A stretch of DNA of 64,000 nucleotides, from NCBI GenBank assembly GCA_013289825.1, contig JABCZF010000001.1, positions 186,001 through 250,000 of the forward strand, in the 5' to 3' direction. The DNA comes from Acidobacteriota bacterium. GTDB lineage: Bacteria > Acidobacteriota > Terriglobia > Acidiferrales > UBA7541. The notes beneath the pieces are model-generated. The model was not told where the DNA came from and made no database searches. It saw only the letters and a program-made list of their open reading frames with translations. Shown here piece after piece: positions 27,666 through 36,522 of this stretch (position 1 is the stretch's first letter; each line of letters opens with the position of its first letter). The position numbers and the translations under genes were made by a program.

Positions 27666-28108
27666 GGCTGCCCTCGGCGGGAGAGTTCTTTGCGGCGGCT
27701 GCGGATTCGCTTTTCAAGCGAGTCCAGGAGCTTCGCGTCGTGTTCACCAACGGCATCGAGCAAGCAAGAAAGCAAAAGTTCGCTGGAGGGGTGAGGACCA
27801 GACAGGAAACCAGCTACTAAATTACCCGCGCGTCTGCGTTCCCATTGCTGGCGGGAAAAGCTCGGCGAATAGAGGAAGGCACGATCCGACTTGTGACGCT
27901 CCAAAAGACCTTTTTTGAAGAGCCGGTCGAGCGTGGTCATTACTGTGGTGTAGGCGAGCGGACGACCGAGCTTGGGGACAACGTCACGCACGGTGGTTTC
28001 TCCATGGGTCCAGAGAATTTCCATTAACTCGAATTCGAGACTGCCGAGAGCCAAGGACTGGCTTCGCTCGGCGCCGTGAGCGATACGATTCTTGAGGAAG
28101 CGAATCAT
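27662..28108 (-). CDS. BlaI/MecI/CopY-family transcriptional repressor
   Basis: 148 residues from ATG 28108; the open frame continues to 28216, but the shorter form fits the family length. Winged helix-turn-helix: LGSLEFELMEILWTHGETTVRDVV, then AYTTVMTTLDRLFKKGLLERHKSDRAFLYSP, and a C-terminal dimerisation region. Pairs with the overlapping M56 peptidase gene. Its operator may be in the 28109-28360 region, divergent from the ABC permease. Confidence 0.9.
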   Translation of the reverse strand: MIRFLKNRIAHGAERSQSLALGSLEFELMEILWTHGETTVRDVVPKLGRPLAYTTVMTTLDRLFKKGLLERHKSDRAFLYSPSFSRQQWERRRAGNLVAGFLSGPHPSSELLLSCLLDAVGEHDAKLLDSLEKRIRSRRKELSRRGQP

Positions 28109-28305
28109 GGCCTGCTGTTCATCGGTCGCGGCCTGAAATAGGGACGCGCAGAAGGTCTGCGAACTCCAGCGCATCTTACCATCATTTTCAAGAAAGCCGA
28201 GGAATGCCAGGACCACACCCGATAGCCGAACGTCGCGGGAAAGAGTTTCCTTGTCGCCGGCAAAAGAGAGCTCGCGTTAGCAGCCGATGGTGTCAAGCAA
28301 AACGG

Positions 28306-28334
28306 TTGACAAACTCCGGGGAGAAGCCTAGGTT
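28306..28334 (+). promoter_or_regulatory. Candidate promoter of the padR remnant/ADOP unit
   Basis: TTGACA at 28306-28311 and TAGGTT at 28329-28334, 17 bp apart. The -35 box is perfect and the -10 box weak. The overlapping inverted repeat suggests regulation. Confidence 0.4.
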
Positions 28335-28347
28335 GGCCTATACCTAG
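28328..28347. promoter_or_regulatory. Inverted repeat CTAGGT-N8-ACCTAG, probable operator
   Basis: Perfect 6-bp arms overlapping the candidate -10 box and about 15 bp before the ancestral padR start. A second repeat, CTATA/TATAG (28338-28342 with 28353-28357), interleaves. The position would suit autoregulation by the former PadR repressor. Confidence 0.35.
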
Positions 28348-28360
28348 AGCAATATAGTCT

Positions 28361-28541
28361 ATGTCAACAGGGGTCGGTGCGCGAGGAAGAAAGAAACACA
28401 GCGAGATCTTTTTCCGGGGGGCGCCCTGGAGATGATCATTCTCCGGACGTTCTAGCAGCAGCCGCTCCCTGGGTATGCGCTGGTATCAGCACAGCAAGCG
28501 GATGTCGAACGATTTGCTGCAAATAGAAGAAGGGTCGTTCT
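28361..28541 (+). pseudogene. Decayed padR-family regulator gene
   Basis: Reading across frames gives an interrupted PadR N-terminus: ATG 28361 leads to GRKKHSEIFFRG, a frameshift near 28420 continues as GALEMIILRTF, then an in-frame stop, QQPLPGYAL, another frameshift, and RMSNDLLQIEEGSFY. These line up with the PadR pattern KKxxEIxxGxLxMxILxxL...HGYxIxxxIxxxSxDxLQxxxGSLYPAL. The sequence then runs straight into the ADOP start, so the C-terminal half is missing. PadR genes normally sit directly before ADOP permeases in Acidobacteriota. Confidence 0.7.
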
Positions 28542-31235
28542 ATGAAATGGATGAAACGGTTGTTTTCGCGGCGGCCAATGTTCGGGGAATTGTCCGACGA
28601 GATTCGGGCACACCTGGAAGAAAAGATCGAGGAGTTGGTGGAGGGCGGGATGTCCGGGAAGGAAGCTGAGGCCGCGGCGCGCCGGGAGTTTGGGAATGTG
28701 ACCCTCGTGGAAGAGGACGGCCGGGACGTATGGCGGTGGCTGGAGATCGACAATCTTTTCGCGGATATCCGCTATGGCCTGCGTATGCTGGGGCGCAACC
28801 CGGTGTTCACCCTGGTGGGCTTGTTGACGATTGCGATTGGAATCGGGGCCAACGCTGCGGTCTTCAGCGTTGTGAATAGCGTGTTGTTGAAGCCGCTGAA
28901 TTATCCAAAGGCGGAGGAACTGGTTTCGCTGCACCAGATTGCGCCGGGCGCGGCGGGGCTGGCGGATTTTGAGAATGGGCTGTTGCTCTCGTCTTCGATG
29001 TATTTTACGTACTCCGAGCAAAACCGGACGTTTCAATCGGTGGGCGTGTGGGTTACGGATACGGCGAACGTGACGGGACTGGCGGATCCGGAACAAGTGC
29101 GCGTGGCTGCTGTGAGTGATGGCGTCCTCGAAGCGCTAAACGCCGCTCCGGCGGTTGGACGGTGGTTGTCGGAAGCGGATCAGGTGCCGGGTGGGCCGGA
29201 CAGAGTGATGTTGAGCTACGGATATTGGCAGCGGCGATTTGGGATAGACCGCCGGGCGATTGGCCGGAACATTATGATCGATTCACGGCCCCGGGAAATC
29301 GTCGGAGTGATGCCGCAGAACTTTCGATTTGTCGATACGGATTTCGATGTGGTGGTGCCTTTCAAATTTGATCGCCGGAAGCAGATTTTGGCGGGATTCG
29401 GTTTTCACGGAATCGCGCGGCTGAAGGCGGGCGTGACCATTGCGGAAGCCAACGCGGACATAACGCGAATGTTGCCGATCTGGATGGACTCTTGGACGAA
29501 TGGGCCGGGGACCAAACCGCATATTTATGAGGCCTGGAAAATCACGCCGATGATTCGTCCGCTGAAACAAGAAGTGATCGGCAACGTGAGCGAACTGTTG
29601 TGGGTGGTCATGGGAACGATCGGGCTGGTGATGCTGATTGCCTGCGCCAACGTGACCAATTTGTTGTTGGTGAGGGTGGAGTCGCGGCAGCAGGAGCTCG
29701 CGGTGCGCGCGGCGCTCGGCGCGGGTTGGGGACGAATCGTGCGCGGGCTTCTCGTGGAAAGCGTGATGCTGGGACTGATGGGCGGAGCGCTTGGTGTGGG
29801 CTTGGCTTATGCCGGTGTGCGCTTGCTTAGGGCCGTGGGTCCTGCGAGTCTGCCGCGCTTGAGCGAGATCTCGATGGACGGGCGAACGCTGGGATTTACG
29901 CTGCTGCTTTCGGTGCTCTCCGGTTTGTTGTTCGGTTTGATCCCTGCGCTGAAATACGCCGGACCGCCGACGTCGCTAGCGCTTCAGAGCGCAGGGCGGA
30001 CGATCAGTGTCAGTCGGGAGCGCCATCGCGCGCGCAATCTGCTCGTCGTAGGTCAAGTAGCCATGGCGCTGGTGCTGCTCGTAAGCGCCGGCTTGATGAT
30101 TCGCACGTTTGAGGCCTTGCGAACCGTTGAGCCGGGATTCACAGACGCGCCACACTTGCAGGTCGCGCGAATCTCGATTCCGGGTGTGCCGGGGGGAGAC
30201 GCGCTCGAAGCAACGCGAATGCAGAACGAAATTGTAGACAAACTGGAGGCCATTCCGGGCGTGAAGTCCGCAGCATTCGGGAGCGAAATGCCGATGGAAG
30301 GGTTTGATTCCGACTGGGATGAGATTTTTGTCGAGGGCAAAGACTATCCCAAAGACAAAATCGCACCACTTTATCTTTACAAGCATGTTTCACCCGGCTT
30401 CCTCGAAACGGCCGGTACGCGAATCGTTGCGGGACGAGCGCTGACCTGGACCGAGGTTTACGGCCTGCGGCCGATGGTGCTGGTGTCCGAAAATCTTGCG
30501 CGAGAGATGTGGGGAACGCCATCCGCCGCTATCGGCAAGCGCTTGCGGGAATACGAAGGAATGCCATGGCATGAGGTGATCGGAGTCGTACAGGACGTTC
30601 GTGAGCACGGCGTGCAAGAAAATGCCCCAAAAATCGTGTATTGGGCCACCCTACAGGGAAATCCTGACGGGCCGCGCCCGCCAAGATTCTTGGAGACGGT
30701 AACGTTCGTGATTCGCAGCGAACGCGCAGGCACCGAAAGTTTTCTGAGCGAAATTCGGCAAGCGGTGTGGTCCGTGAATTCGAATTTGCCGCTGGCCGCG
30801 GTCCGCACGATGGAGGAAGTGTATGGCCAATCGATGGCGCGGACTTCGTTCACGCTGGTGATGCTGGGGATTGCAGGGGCCATGGCGCTGGCGCTGGGAA
30901 TCATCGGCATCTACGGGGTGATCTCGTTCACGGTGTCCCAGCGGAAGCGCGAAATAGGAATACGTTTGGCGCTGGGGGCGCAGAGCGGAGAGGTAGTGAG
31001 CATGCTTCTAAAGCAAGGGGCGAAGCTGGCGCTGATTGGCGTGTGCGTCGGAGTGGTCGGTGCTTTCGCATTGGCACGGTTGATGACCAGTCTGCTGTTT
31101 GGGGTGACGGCGCATGACCCGCTGACGTTTGGGCTGGTGGCTGCTCTGCTCATGCTTGTGGCCCTCTTGGCGTGTTATGTGCCCGCCCGGCGCGCCATGA
31201 AAGTGGATCCCATGGTGGCGCTGAGGTATGAGTGA
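28542..31235 (+). CDS. ADOP-type ABC transporter permease
   Basis: 897 residues of the acidobacterial duplicated orphan permease family (TIGR03434), related to MacB/FtsX. An N-terminal cytoplasmic helix (LSDEIRAHLEEKIEELVEGG) is followed by membrane helix VGLLTIAIGIGANAAVFSVV, a MacB-like periplasmic domain, and the first FtsX block (LLWVVMGTIGLVMLIACANV). A second periplasmic domain and second FtsX block (LGIAGAMALALGIIGIYGVIS, REIGIRLALGAQSGEVV) follow, ending DPMVALRYE. No ATP-binding subunit is adjacent, typical of these orphans. Substrate unknown. Its usual padR neighbour is broken here. Confidence 0.93.
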   Translation: MKWMKRLFSRRPMFGELSDEIRAHLEEKIEELVEGGMSGKEAEAAARREFGNVTLVEEDGRDVWRWLEIDNLFADIRYGLRMLGRNPVFTLVGLLTIAIGIGANAAVFSVVNSVLLKPLNYPKAEELVSLHQIAPGAAGLADFENGLLLSSSMYFTYSEQNRTFQSVGVWVTDTANVTGLADPEQVRVAAVSDGVLEALNAAPAVGRWLSEADQVPGGPDRVMLSYGYWQRRFGIDRRAIGRNIMIDSRPREIVGVMPQNFRFVDTDFDVVVPFKFDRRKQILAGFGFHGIARLKAGVTIAEANADITRMLPIWMDSWTNGPGTKPHIYEAWKITPMIRPLKQEVIGNVSELLWVVMGTIGLVMLIACANVTNLLLVRVESRQQELAVRAALGAGWGRIVRGLLVESVMLGLMGGALGVGLAYAGVRLLRAVGPASLPRLSEISMDGRTLGFTLLLSVLSGLLFGLIPALKYAGPPTSLALQSAGRTISVSRERHRARNLLVVGQVAMALVLLVSAGLMIRTFEALRTVEPGFTDAPHLQVARISIPGVPGGDALEATRMQNEIVDKLEAIPGVKSAAFGSEMPMEGFDSDWDEIFVEGKDYPKDKIAPLYLYKHVSPGFLETAGTRIVAGRALTWTEVYGLRPMVLVSENLAREMWGTPSAAIGKRLREYEGMPWHEVIGVVQDVREHGVQENAPKIVYWATLQGNPDGPRPPRFLETVTFVIRSERAGTESFLSEIRQAVWSVNSNLPLAAVRTMEEVYGQSMARTSFTLVMLGIAGAMALALGIIGIYGVISFTVSQRKREIGIRLALGAQSGEVVSMLLKQGAKLALIGVCVGVVGAFALARLMTSLLFGVTAHDPLTFGLVAALLMLVALLACYVPARRAMKVDPMVALRYE

Positions 31236-31434
31236 AAGATTCAGCAGCGCTCGAAGCGACTGGGAAAGAGATGTCTCGCGGTCCGCGGCTCGCGAGAATG
31301 TGTCAGGCCATCGGGCGAGCAACCCCGAGACCGCTTGGGCAGGTTTAGAGAATTCGGCCAACACCCGCTATTGGAGAATGGGACGCGCGGGAGGACGGAG
31401 CGGTTACATCAGGCTGTGCGGACGATGCCCGCGA

Positions 31435-33513
31435 TCACTTCATGTGGGCGTCGAACCAGGCCAGGGTGCGCTCGACTACGTCGCGGCGATGCTTGGGGCT
31501 GGCGAACAGGTGACCTTCATGCTGGTAGACTACGAATTGCGTTTCAACGCCTAGCGTTTTGAGGGCGTGCCAGAATTCGTAGGATTGTGGAGCGGGAACT
31601 TCGCCGTCGCTGTCGCCGACCAGGATGAGCGTGGGGGTTTTGGCTTTTTTGATGAAGTTGATGGGGGAGCTTTTGGCGTAGACGTCGGGATCGTCGTAGA
31701 CGGATTTGCCGAAGAACGGAATCATCCACTGGTCAATGAGATTTTCGCCGTAATAGCTTTGCCAGTTGGAGAGGCCTGCGCCTGCCATGGCGGCTTTGAA
31801 GCGGCTGGTTTGCGTGACGGCCCACATGGTCATGTAGCCCCCGTAGCTCCAACCGCAGATGCCCAGGCGATTGTGGTCGATGGGGGCGACTTTAATGGCT
31901 TCGTCGACGCCGGCCATGATGTCTTTGAAGTCGCCATTGCCGAAATCTCTGACGTTGGCGCGGGTGAAGGCTTCGCCTTGGCCGAAGCTGCCGCGGGGAT
32001 TGGGCTCGAAAACAAAATAGCCGGCGCCGGCGAGAGGCGAATAATAATCGGAGGAGCTTGGCCATTCCGAGAGGACCGCGGCTCCGGGACCGCCGTGAAC
32101 GCGGACTACCAGCGGGTATTTCTTGTTGGCATCGAAATCGCGGGGGTAAAGGAGCCAGCCCTGGACTTCGAAACCGCCGTTTTTCCAGTGGATGCTTTTG
32201 GCTTCACCCCAGCCGGGCTTGATGGACTGGTTGCGCTCGGTGATTTGCTTCCAGTTGGCGGTGGGGCCGGACCAGACTTCGGGCGGGGTGCTGAAGGAAC
32301 TGCGAATCACGGCGGAGGTTTTTCGGTCGCGAGAGAGTGAGAGATTGACGCCCCACGCGCCGGCGGTCAGTTGGCCGGCATCGCGAAATAGTTCGGTTTT
32401 GGTGCCGTCGGCGGGATTGATCGTGGCTATGCCGGAATCGCCTTCGAGATATTCGCCGAAAATGATATTTTCTTCCGGGGTCCACGCCAGCCAACTGGCG
32501 GAGGCCTTCATTTCCGGAGTGACGTTTCGGGCTTCGCCGCCGGTGGCGGCGATGGTGAAAATGTCGCCGCCGACCGAGGGTTCGTCGCTCATCAGCCCGC
32601 CGATGAAGGCGATGCGCTGGCCGTCAGGGGACCAGGCGGGATTGGCGATTTGGAGCGGGGGCTTGTAGACGGATTTCATTAGGCCGGTGGCGGCGTCGAG
32701 CGTGTAAAGCTCGGCGATATACCAATTGTTGTCGCCATTGCCGAGCGCCGCAGTGACGGCGAAGCGGAGTCCGTCGGGAGACCAATCGTATTCATAGACG
32801 TAGGTGTCGGCGGGGGAAATTTGGCGGAGTTTGGTGGTGGCGACGTCGACCAGGGCTAGGCGCTGCTCGAAGAAAGAATCCTTGATTTCGCCAGTTTCAG
32901 GAGTTTCGGCGACGAGCGGGCCTGCGGCCCGGGTGGCGTTTTCGGTGAACAGGACCGCGATGGTTCTGCCGTCGGGGGACCAACCGGGAGCGGAGAGGAA
33001 ACCTTTTACTTGCGTGATTTTTCGCGCGGAGCCTGAGCCAGCCGCCTCGATTACGTAAAGTTGAAGCTGACCGGCTTTTGCGGCGTCGGAGAGGAAGGCA
33101 AGTTTTTTGCCGTCGGGGGACCAGGCGACGTTGCCTTCCGCGTGGATGGCAGCGCCGACGCCTGCGCTAATGCGCTTGGTGGGACTCTTTCTATCGACCT
33201 CCGAAACATAAATGGCAGTGTCGCCGGTGGAGACGCCACGCTTGGTGACGAGGTCTTCAACCCAGGCGACCTTCCTGCCGTCCGGAGAAATGGCGGTTTG
33301 TTCGAAGCGCTGCGTGGCGGAGAGCGTTTTGATGACGTCGTCGGCCGTGGCAGACGCTTTGGGCTTTGCGCCGGCTGCTAGACGCGCTTCGGCGGATTGT
33401 TTGGTGCCGCTGGTTTGTTCGGCAGGGGCTTCTTGTGCGAAGGCTCGGTGCGCGGCGGAAAAAACAAGCAGTGAAGACGCGGCGATCGCTAGCCGCGGTC
33501 GAAGACCAGTCAT
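31435..33513 (-). CDS. Exported S9-family prolyl oligopeptidase/acylaminoacyl peptidase
   Basis: 692 residues with a signal peptide (LLVFSAAHRAFAQ). A beta-propeller region contains TolB/WD40-like repeats (WSPDGKKLAFLSD, WSPDGRTIAVLFTE, WSPDGLRFAVTA, WSPDGQRIAFIGG). The C-terminal alpha/beta-hydrolase domain has VVRVHGGPGA, the nucleophile elbow GICGWSYGGYM, the Asp in VGDSDGEVP and the His in YQHEGHLF. Likely degrades short peptides in the periplasm. Divergent from the aminotransferase gene. Confidence 0.93.
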   Translation of the reverse strand: MTGLRPRLAIAASSLLVFSAAHRAFAQEAPAEQTSGTKQSAEARLAAGAKPKASATADDVIKTLSATQRFEQTAISPDGRKVAWVEDLVTKRGVSTGDTAIYVSEVDRKSPTKRISAGVGAAIHAEGNVAWSPDGKKLAFLSDAAKAGQLQLYVIEAAGSGSARKITQVKGFLSAPGWSPDGRTIAVLFTENATRAAGPLVAETPETGEIKDSFFEQRLALVDVATTKLRQISPADTYVYEYDWSPDGLRFAVTAALGNGDNNWYIAELYTLDAATGLMKSVYKPPLQIANPAWSPDGQRIAFIGGLMSDEPSVGGDIFTIAATGGEARNVTPEMKASASWLAWTPEENIIFGEYLEGDSGIATINPADGTKTELFRDAGQLTAGAWGVNLSLSRDRKTSAVIRSSFSTPPEVWSGPTANWKQITERNQSIKPGWGEAKSIHWKNGGFEVQGWLLYPRDFDANKKYPLVVRVHGGPGAAVLSEWPSSSDYYSPLAGAGYFVFEPNPRGSFGQGEAFTRANVRDFGNGDFKDIMAGVDEAIKVAPIDHNRLGICGWSYGGYMTMWAVTQTSRFKAAMAGAGLSNWQSYYGENLIDQWMIPFFGKSVYDDPDVYAKSSPINFIKKAKTPTLILVGDSDGEVPAPQSYEFWHALKTLGVETQFVVYQHEGHLFASPKHRRDVVERTLAWFDAHMK

Positions 33514-33695
33514 GTTCGCTTCCCCTTGAGAGCTGTGATGGTGTGCGCGAGTACCTTAATCCGCCTGGCGATAAGCCGCAAGCTTTGGTTCGGAGGTTTT
33601 TGATGCGGCATTTCGAGAAGATGGGTCGAGAAGATGTGTTGTTGAGCGGCAGCGTCGCGAGTAGAATCCGCGCAGATTCGACTGTGGAGGAACTG

Positions 33696-34994
33696 ATGCT
33701 GGATCGCCGTGGATTTCTTTCCTCGCTTGCCGGAACTGCGGGAGTGGCAGGCACTCTAGGACTAGCACCTGCGTGGCCGAAATTGCTGGAGCAGGCGCCT
33801 CGGCAGCTGCCAGATCATTCCTTGCTTGATTCGAACGAAGAAGCCTACTGGACCGAGATGCGGAAGCAGTTTTTGATTCCGGCGGACGAGGTGTATCTCA
33901 ACAACGGGACGGTAGGTTCTTCGCCGGCGCCAGTGCTGAAGGCGGTGTTCGATGCGTACAACGACACGGAAAGAATGGCGCAGGACAACCCAGAAGATTA
34001 TCCGATTTGGGGCTATGGAGATTGGAACCAGGTTCGCGATCCGCTTGCGGCGTTTGTGGGCAGCACGCGAGACGAGCTTGCACTGGTGCGCAACTCAACG
34101 GAAGCGAACTGCTACGTCTCGAATGGCCTCGATTTCAAGGCGGGGGACGAAGTGCTGATGACGGACCAGGAACATCCGGGCGGCGAGCAGGGATTTAATT
34201 TGCGCGCGAAGCGCCACGGGATTGTGGTGAAAAAAGTGACCCTGCCGAAGCCCGTGCCGAATGCGGAGGCGGTCCTGAATCTTTTTAATGACGCGATCAC
34301 GCCGAGGACGCGATTGATCTTTTTCAGCCATATTACGACGGTGACGGGAGCGGTGCTGCCTGTGAAAGAGATCTGCGCGCTGGCACGTTCGAAAGGGATC
34401 TTGAACGCGGTGGACGGAGCGCACGTGATTGGCATGATGAAGCTGAATATAAAGGAATTGGGTTGCGACATGTATTCGTCCAGCCCGCACAAATGGCTGC
34501 AAGCGCCAAAAGGATCGGGATTTCTGTTTGTGCGTGATGAAGTGATTGACCGGATTTGGAACACGATTGTGACTGGAGGATGGGACGACCCGAAACTGCG
34601 CGCGCTGCGATTTCAGCAGATTGGCAGCTCGAACGTGCCGATTATTTACGGACTGCGAGCGGCCGTGGAGCTGGCGAATTCGATTGGGATCGCACGGATC
34701 GAGCGGCGGCATCGGATGATGGCGGATTATATTTTGCAGGAGATGGTGAAGCGGGGAGCGGAGTCGTGGACGTCGCCGGACCCGGCGCTGCGGTGCGCGA
34801 TTGCGTCGGTGAACGTGCCGCCGATACAGATTGCAGAGCTGGAGACGTGGATGTGGAAGGAAAAGAAGATCCGCATTCGGGGTGGGGCGCCGTCAAAGAT
34901 ACGGCTCTCTACACCGTATTATTTGCTGCGGAAGGATGTGGACCGCTACTTGGCGGCGTACGATGAGTATCGTCATACCAAGAGTCTTGCCTGA
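33696..34994 (+). CDS. Tat-signal class V aminotransferase (cysteine desulfurase-like)
   Basis: PLP enzyme of fold type I, 432 residues from ATG 33696 (GGAGG 5 nt upstream). It begins with a twin-arginine-like signal, LDRRGFLSSLAGTAGVAGTL, so it probably acts in the periplasm. Motifs: VYLNNGTVGSSP, TEANCYVSNGL, DGAHVIGMMKLN (PLP Asp) and SSPHKWLQAPKGSGFL (Schiff-base Lys). Exported class V aminotransferases of this kind include isopenicillin-N epimerase-like proteins; the true substrate is unknown. Confidence 0.88.
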   Translation: MLDRRGFLSSLAGTAGVAGTLGLAPAWPKLLEQAPRQLPDHSLLDSNEEAYWTEMRKQFLIPADEVYLNNGTVGSSPAPVLKAVFDAYNDTERMAQDNPEDYPIWGYGDWNQVRDPLAAFVGSTRDELALVRNSTEANCYVSNGLDFKAGDEVLMTDQEHPGGEQGFNLRAKRHGIVVKKVTLPKPVPNAEAVLNLFNDAITPRTRLIFFSHITTVTGAVLPVKEICALARSKGILNAVDGAHVIGMMKLNIKELGCDMYSSSPHKWLQAPKGSGFLFVRDEVIDRIWNTIVTGGWDDPKLRALRFQQIGSSNVPIIYGLRAAVELANSIGIARIERRHRMMADYILQEMVKRGAESWTSPDPALRCAIASVNVPPIQIAELETWMWKEKKIRIRGGAPSKIRLSTPYYLLRKDVDRYLAAYDEYRHTKSLA

Positions 34995-35071
34995 GCTTGG
35001 AAGCCACGAGGACAGCGAGAGCTTCGAGGGGCAATAAGCCCGCTCGGACGAATTTAGTATGCGGCGCTCGG

Positions 35072-35392
35072 TCACCAGGGGAAGTCAGGGCTCGGCACCC
35101 TATGGCCGGTGCGGGCAAAGTGCAGGAACATATTTAGGAGAGCTTCGCGGTACTTTGGGTTGTCCGGAGATAACCACTGCGGGATACGCGCGCCATACCT
35201 TGCTGCCGGAGGTAAGGCTTTTAGCAATTCCTCAGCCCGCTGGGCGTCCTCTTCAGTTCCTCCGATCATCTTGCGGGTGGCAAGCCAAGCATCCCGGACA
35301 GCCTGATCGCTACACGCCCAAGCATCGGCATACGCGTCTCTCAGATCTTGAGCGATCGCGCGGCACTCGTGGCATTCGTCGGCCGAGCCCAT
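35072..35392 (-). CDS. Hypothetical protein with N-terminal CxxC
   Basis: 106 residues, no recognised family. It starts MGSADECHECRAIAQDLRDAYADAW, with a Cys-x-x-Cys pair and then an amphipathic helical stretch; the C-terminus (MFLHFARTGHRVPSP) is also helical. Composition is normal for a soluble cytoplasmic protein, which supports a real gene. Faces the aminotransferase and is divergent from rpmH. Confidence 0.5.
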   Translation of the reverse strand: MGSADECHECRAIAQDLRDAYADAWACSDQAVRDAWLATRKMIGGTEEDAQRAEELLKALPPAARYGARIPQWLSPDNPKYREALLNMFLHFARTGHRVPSPDFPW

Positions 35393-35457
35393 ACTTTGAA
35401 TAGCTTAGGACCGATGGCTGGTGCGAACAACTGGACTTTCTGCTTCAACTGGTTTTC

Positions 35458-35487
35458 TTGACCCTGTGCGCGCGGCTCGACTACACT
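35458..35487 (+). promoter_or_regulatory. Sigma70-type promoter of the rpmH operon
   Basis: TTGACC (35458-35463) and TACACT (35482-35487), 18-bp spacer. It precedes rpmH by about 110 nt and no other gene lies between. Confidence 0.5.
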
Positions 35488-35549
35488 AATAAATTCAATA
35501 CCTGTCGCTTGAGCGGCTTGACAGTCGCTTTGTGTTTACAGGGACAAAC

Positions 35550-35575
35550 GGCCGCATCTTCTTAAACCTGCGGCC
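35550..35575 (+). promoter_or_regulatory. Leader hairpin before rpmH
   Basis: GGCCGCA (35550-35556) pairs perfectly with TGCGGCC (35569-35575), 12-nt loop, ending 10 nt before the ribosome site AGGGGGGA of rpmH. No T run, so not a terminator. It may affect stability or translation of the leader; this is inference. Confidence 0.3.
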
Positions 35576-35598
35576 AGGCAGCTAAAGGGGGGATTGCT

Positions 35599-35739
35599 TT
35601 GCCAAAGCGCACATTTCAACCGCGGAAACGACGCCGCGCGAAGACGCACGGATTCCGCGCGCGCATGAAGACCGTAGGCGGCCGCAGGGTTCTGGCGGCC
35701 CGCCGCAAGAAGGGACGCCATCGCCTCACGCCCGAGTAG
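35599..35739 (+). CDS. rpmH: 50S ribosomal protein L34
   Basis: 46 residues reading [20 protein letters not shown] and ending [11 protein letters not shown], unmistakably L34. It starts with TTG at 35599, with AGGGGGGA 5-6 nt upstream. It is first in the rpmH-rnpA-yidD-yidC-khpB operon, a cluster that lies near the replication origin in many bacteria. The rnpA start follows the stop by 4 nt. Confidence 0.95.
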   Translation: MPKRTFQPRKRRRAKTHGFRARMKTVGGRRVLAARRKKGRHRLTPE

Positions 35740-35743
35740 TCCT

Positions 35744-36079
35744 GTGGGTTTGGAGTTTCCGCGCGAGGCACGGCTGGTGCGACGCGGAGAGTTTGATGCC
35801 GTGTACCGCGCCGGGAAGCGCCGATCCAGTTCCCATTTCACAGCTTTCTTTCGCGCCAACCAATTGCCGGTGAGCCGCTTCGGCTTCAGCATCAAAAAGG
35901 CCTTGGGCGGGGCGGTGGTGCGCAATCGCATGCGGCGGCGAATGCGAGAAATCGTGCGCTGCCATCGCTTGGAGATTCCTGTGGGATGGGACATCGTGAT
36001 TCATCCGAAAAGCAGCGTGGGGCGGGCGGAGTTCGCGGGGCTGGCGGGGGATTTAGTGCGGTTGATGAACAACGTGTGA
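35744..36079 (+). CDS. rnpA: Ribonuclease P protein component
   Basis: 111 residues, GTG start just after rpmH. Cofactor of the RNase P ribozyme in tRNA 5' maturation. The RNR signature is present as [21 protein letters not shown], with an N-terminal [16 protein letters not shown]. Basic throughout. Adjacent to yidD. Confidence 0.95.
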   Translation: MGLEFPREARLVRRGEFDAVYRAGKRRSSSHFTAFFRANQLPVSRFGFSIKKALGGAVVRNRMRRRMREIVRCHRLEIPVGWDIVIHPKSSVGRAEFAGLAGDLVRLMNNV

Positions 36080-36087
36080 ATCCACCG

Positions 36088-36522
36088 ATGAATATGAGCA
36101 GCACAGAGGAAGCCAGAGCAGAGCACAGACTGAAGTCTGTCCCACCGGGAGCGGCAGTCGCCGCCGGTACCGGAGAGGGCCGGGCCGGCTCCGCCCCCGC
36201 AGCCGCTGGGAACCAATCCGCTGGTGTGAAAGCGGCGCTCGCGGCGCTGCGTATTTATAAGGTGTACTTTTCGATTTTGTTTGCGGGGAGTTGCCGGTTC
36301 GAGCCGACGTGCTCGAGGTATGCGTATGAAGCCATCGAACGGTTTGGGGTGATGCGGGGGTCGTGGATGGGGTTCCGGCGGTTGCTGCGGTGCCAGCCTT
36401 TGTCGCGCAAGTTTGGTTACGATCCGGTGCCGGAGAAGAGCGGCGCGGCGGGCTCAGAGAGCGGCGGAGGGCGGCAAGACGCGGGCCAGGCCGCTGACAT
36501 TGGCAGAGAGGCACAGTCTTGA
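36088..36522 (+). CDS. yidD: Membrane protein insertion efficiency factor YidD, long N-terminus
   Basis: The conserved YidD core ([20 protein letters not shown], then [22 protein letters not shown] and FGYDPVP, with conserved Cys residues) starts only at about residue 54 of 144. The preceding 50 residues are Ala/Gly/Glu-rich low complexity, and there is a similar Gly/Ser-rich tail; YidD is usually 70-90 residues. The start may be further in. It overlaps yidC by 4 nt. YidD helps YidC insert inner-membrane proteins. Confidence 0.9.
   Translation: MNMSSTEEARAEHRLKSVPPGAAVAAGTGEGRAGSAPAAAGNQSAGVKAALAALRIYKVYFSILFAGSCRFEPTCSRYAYEAIERFGVMRGSWMGFRRLLRCQPLSRKFGYDPVPEKSGAAGSESGGGRQDAGQAADIGREAQS

Noticed and set aside
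35393..35598. Replication origin upstream of rpmH
   Set aside because: Origin-proximal genes are here, but no DnaA-box cluster, AT-rich unwinding region or dnaA gene was seen.
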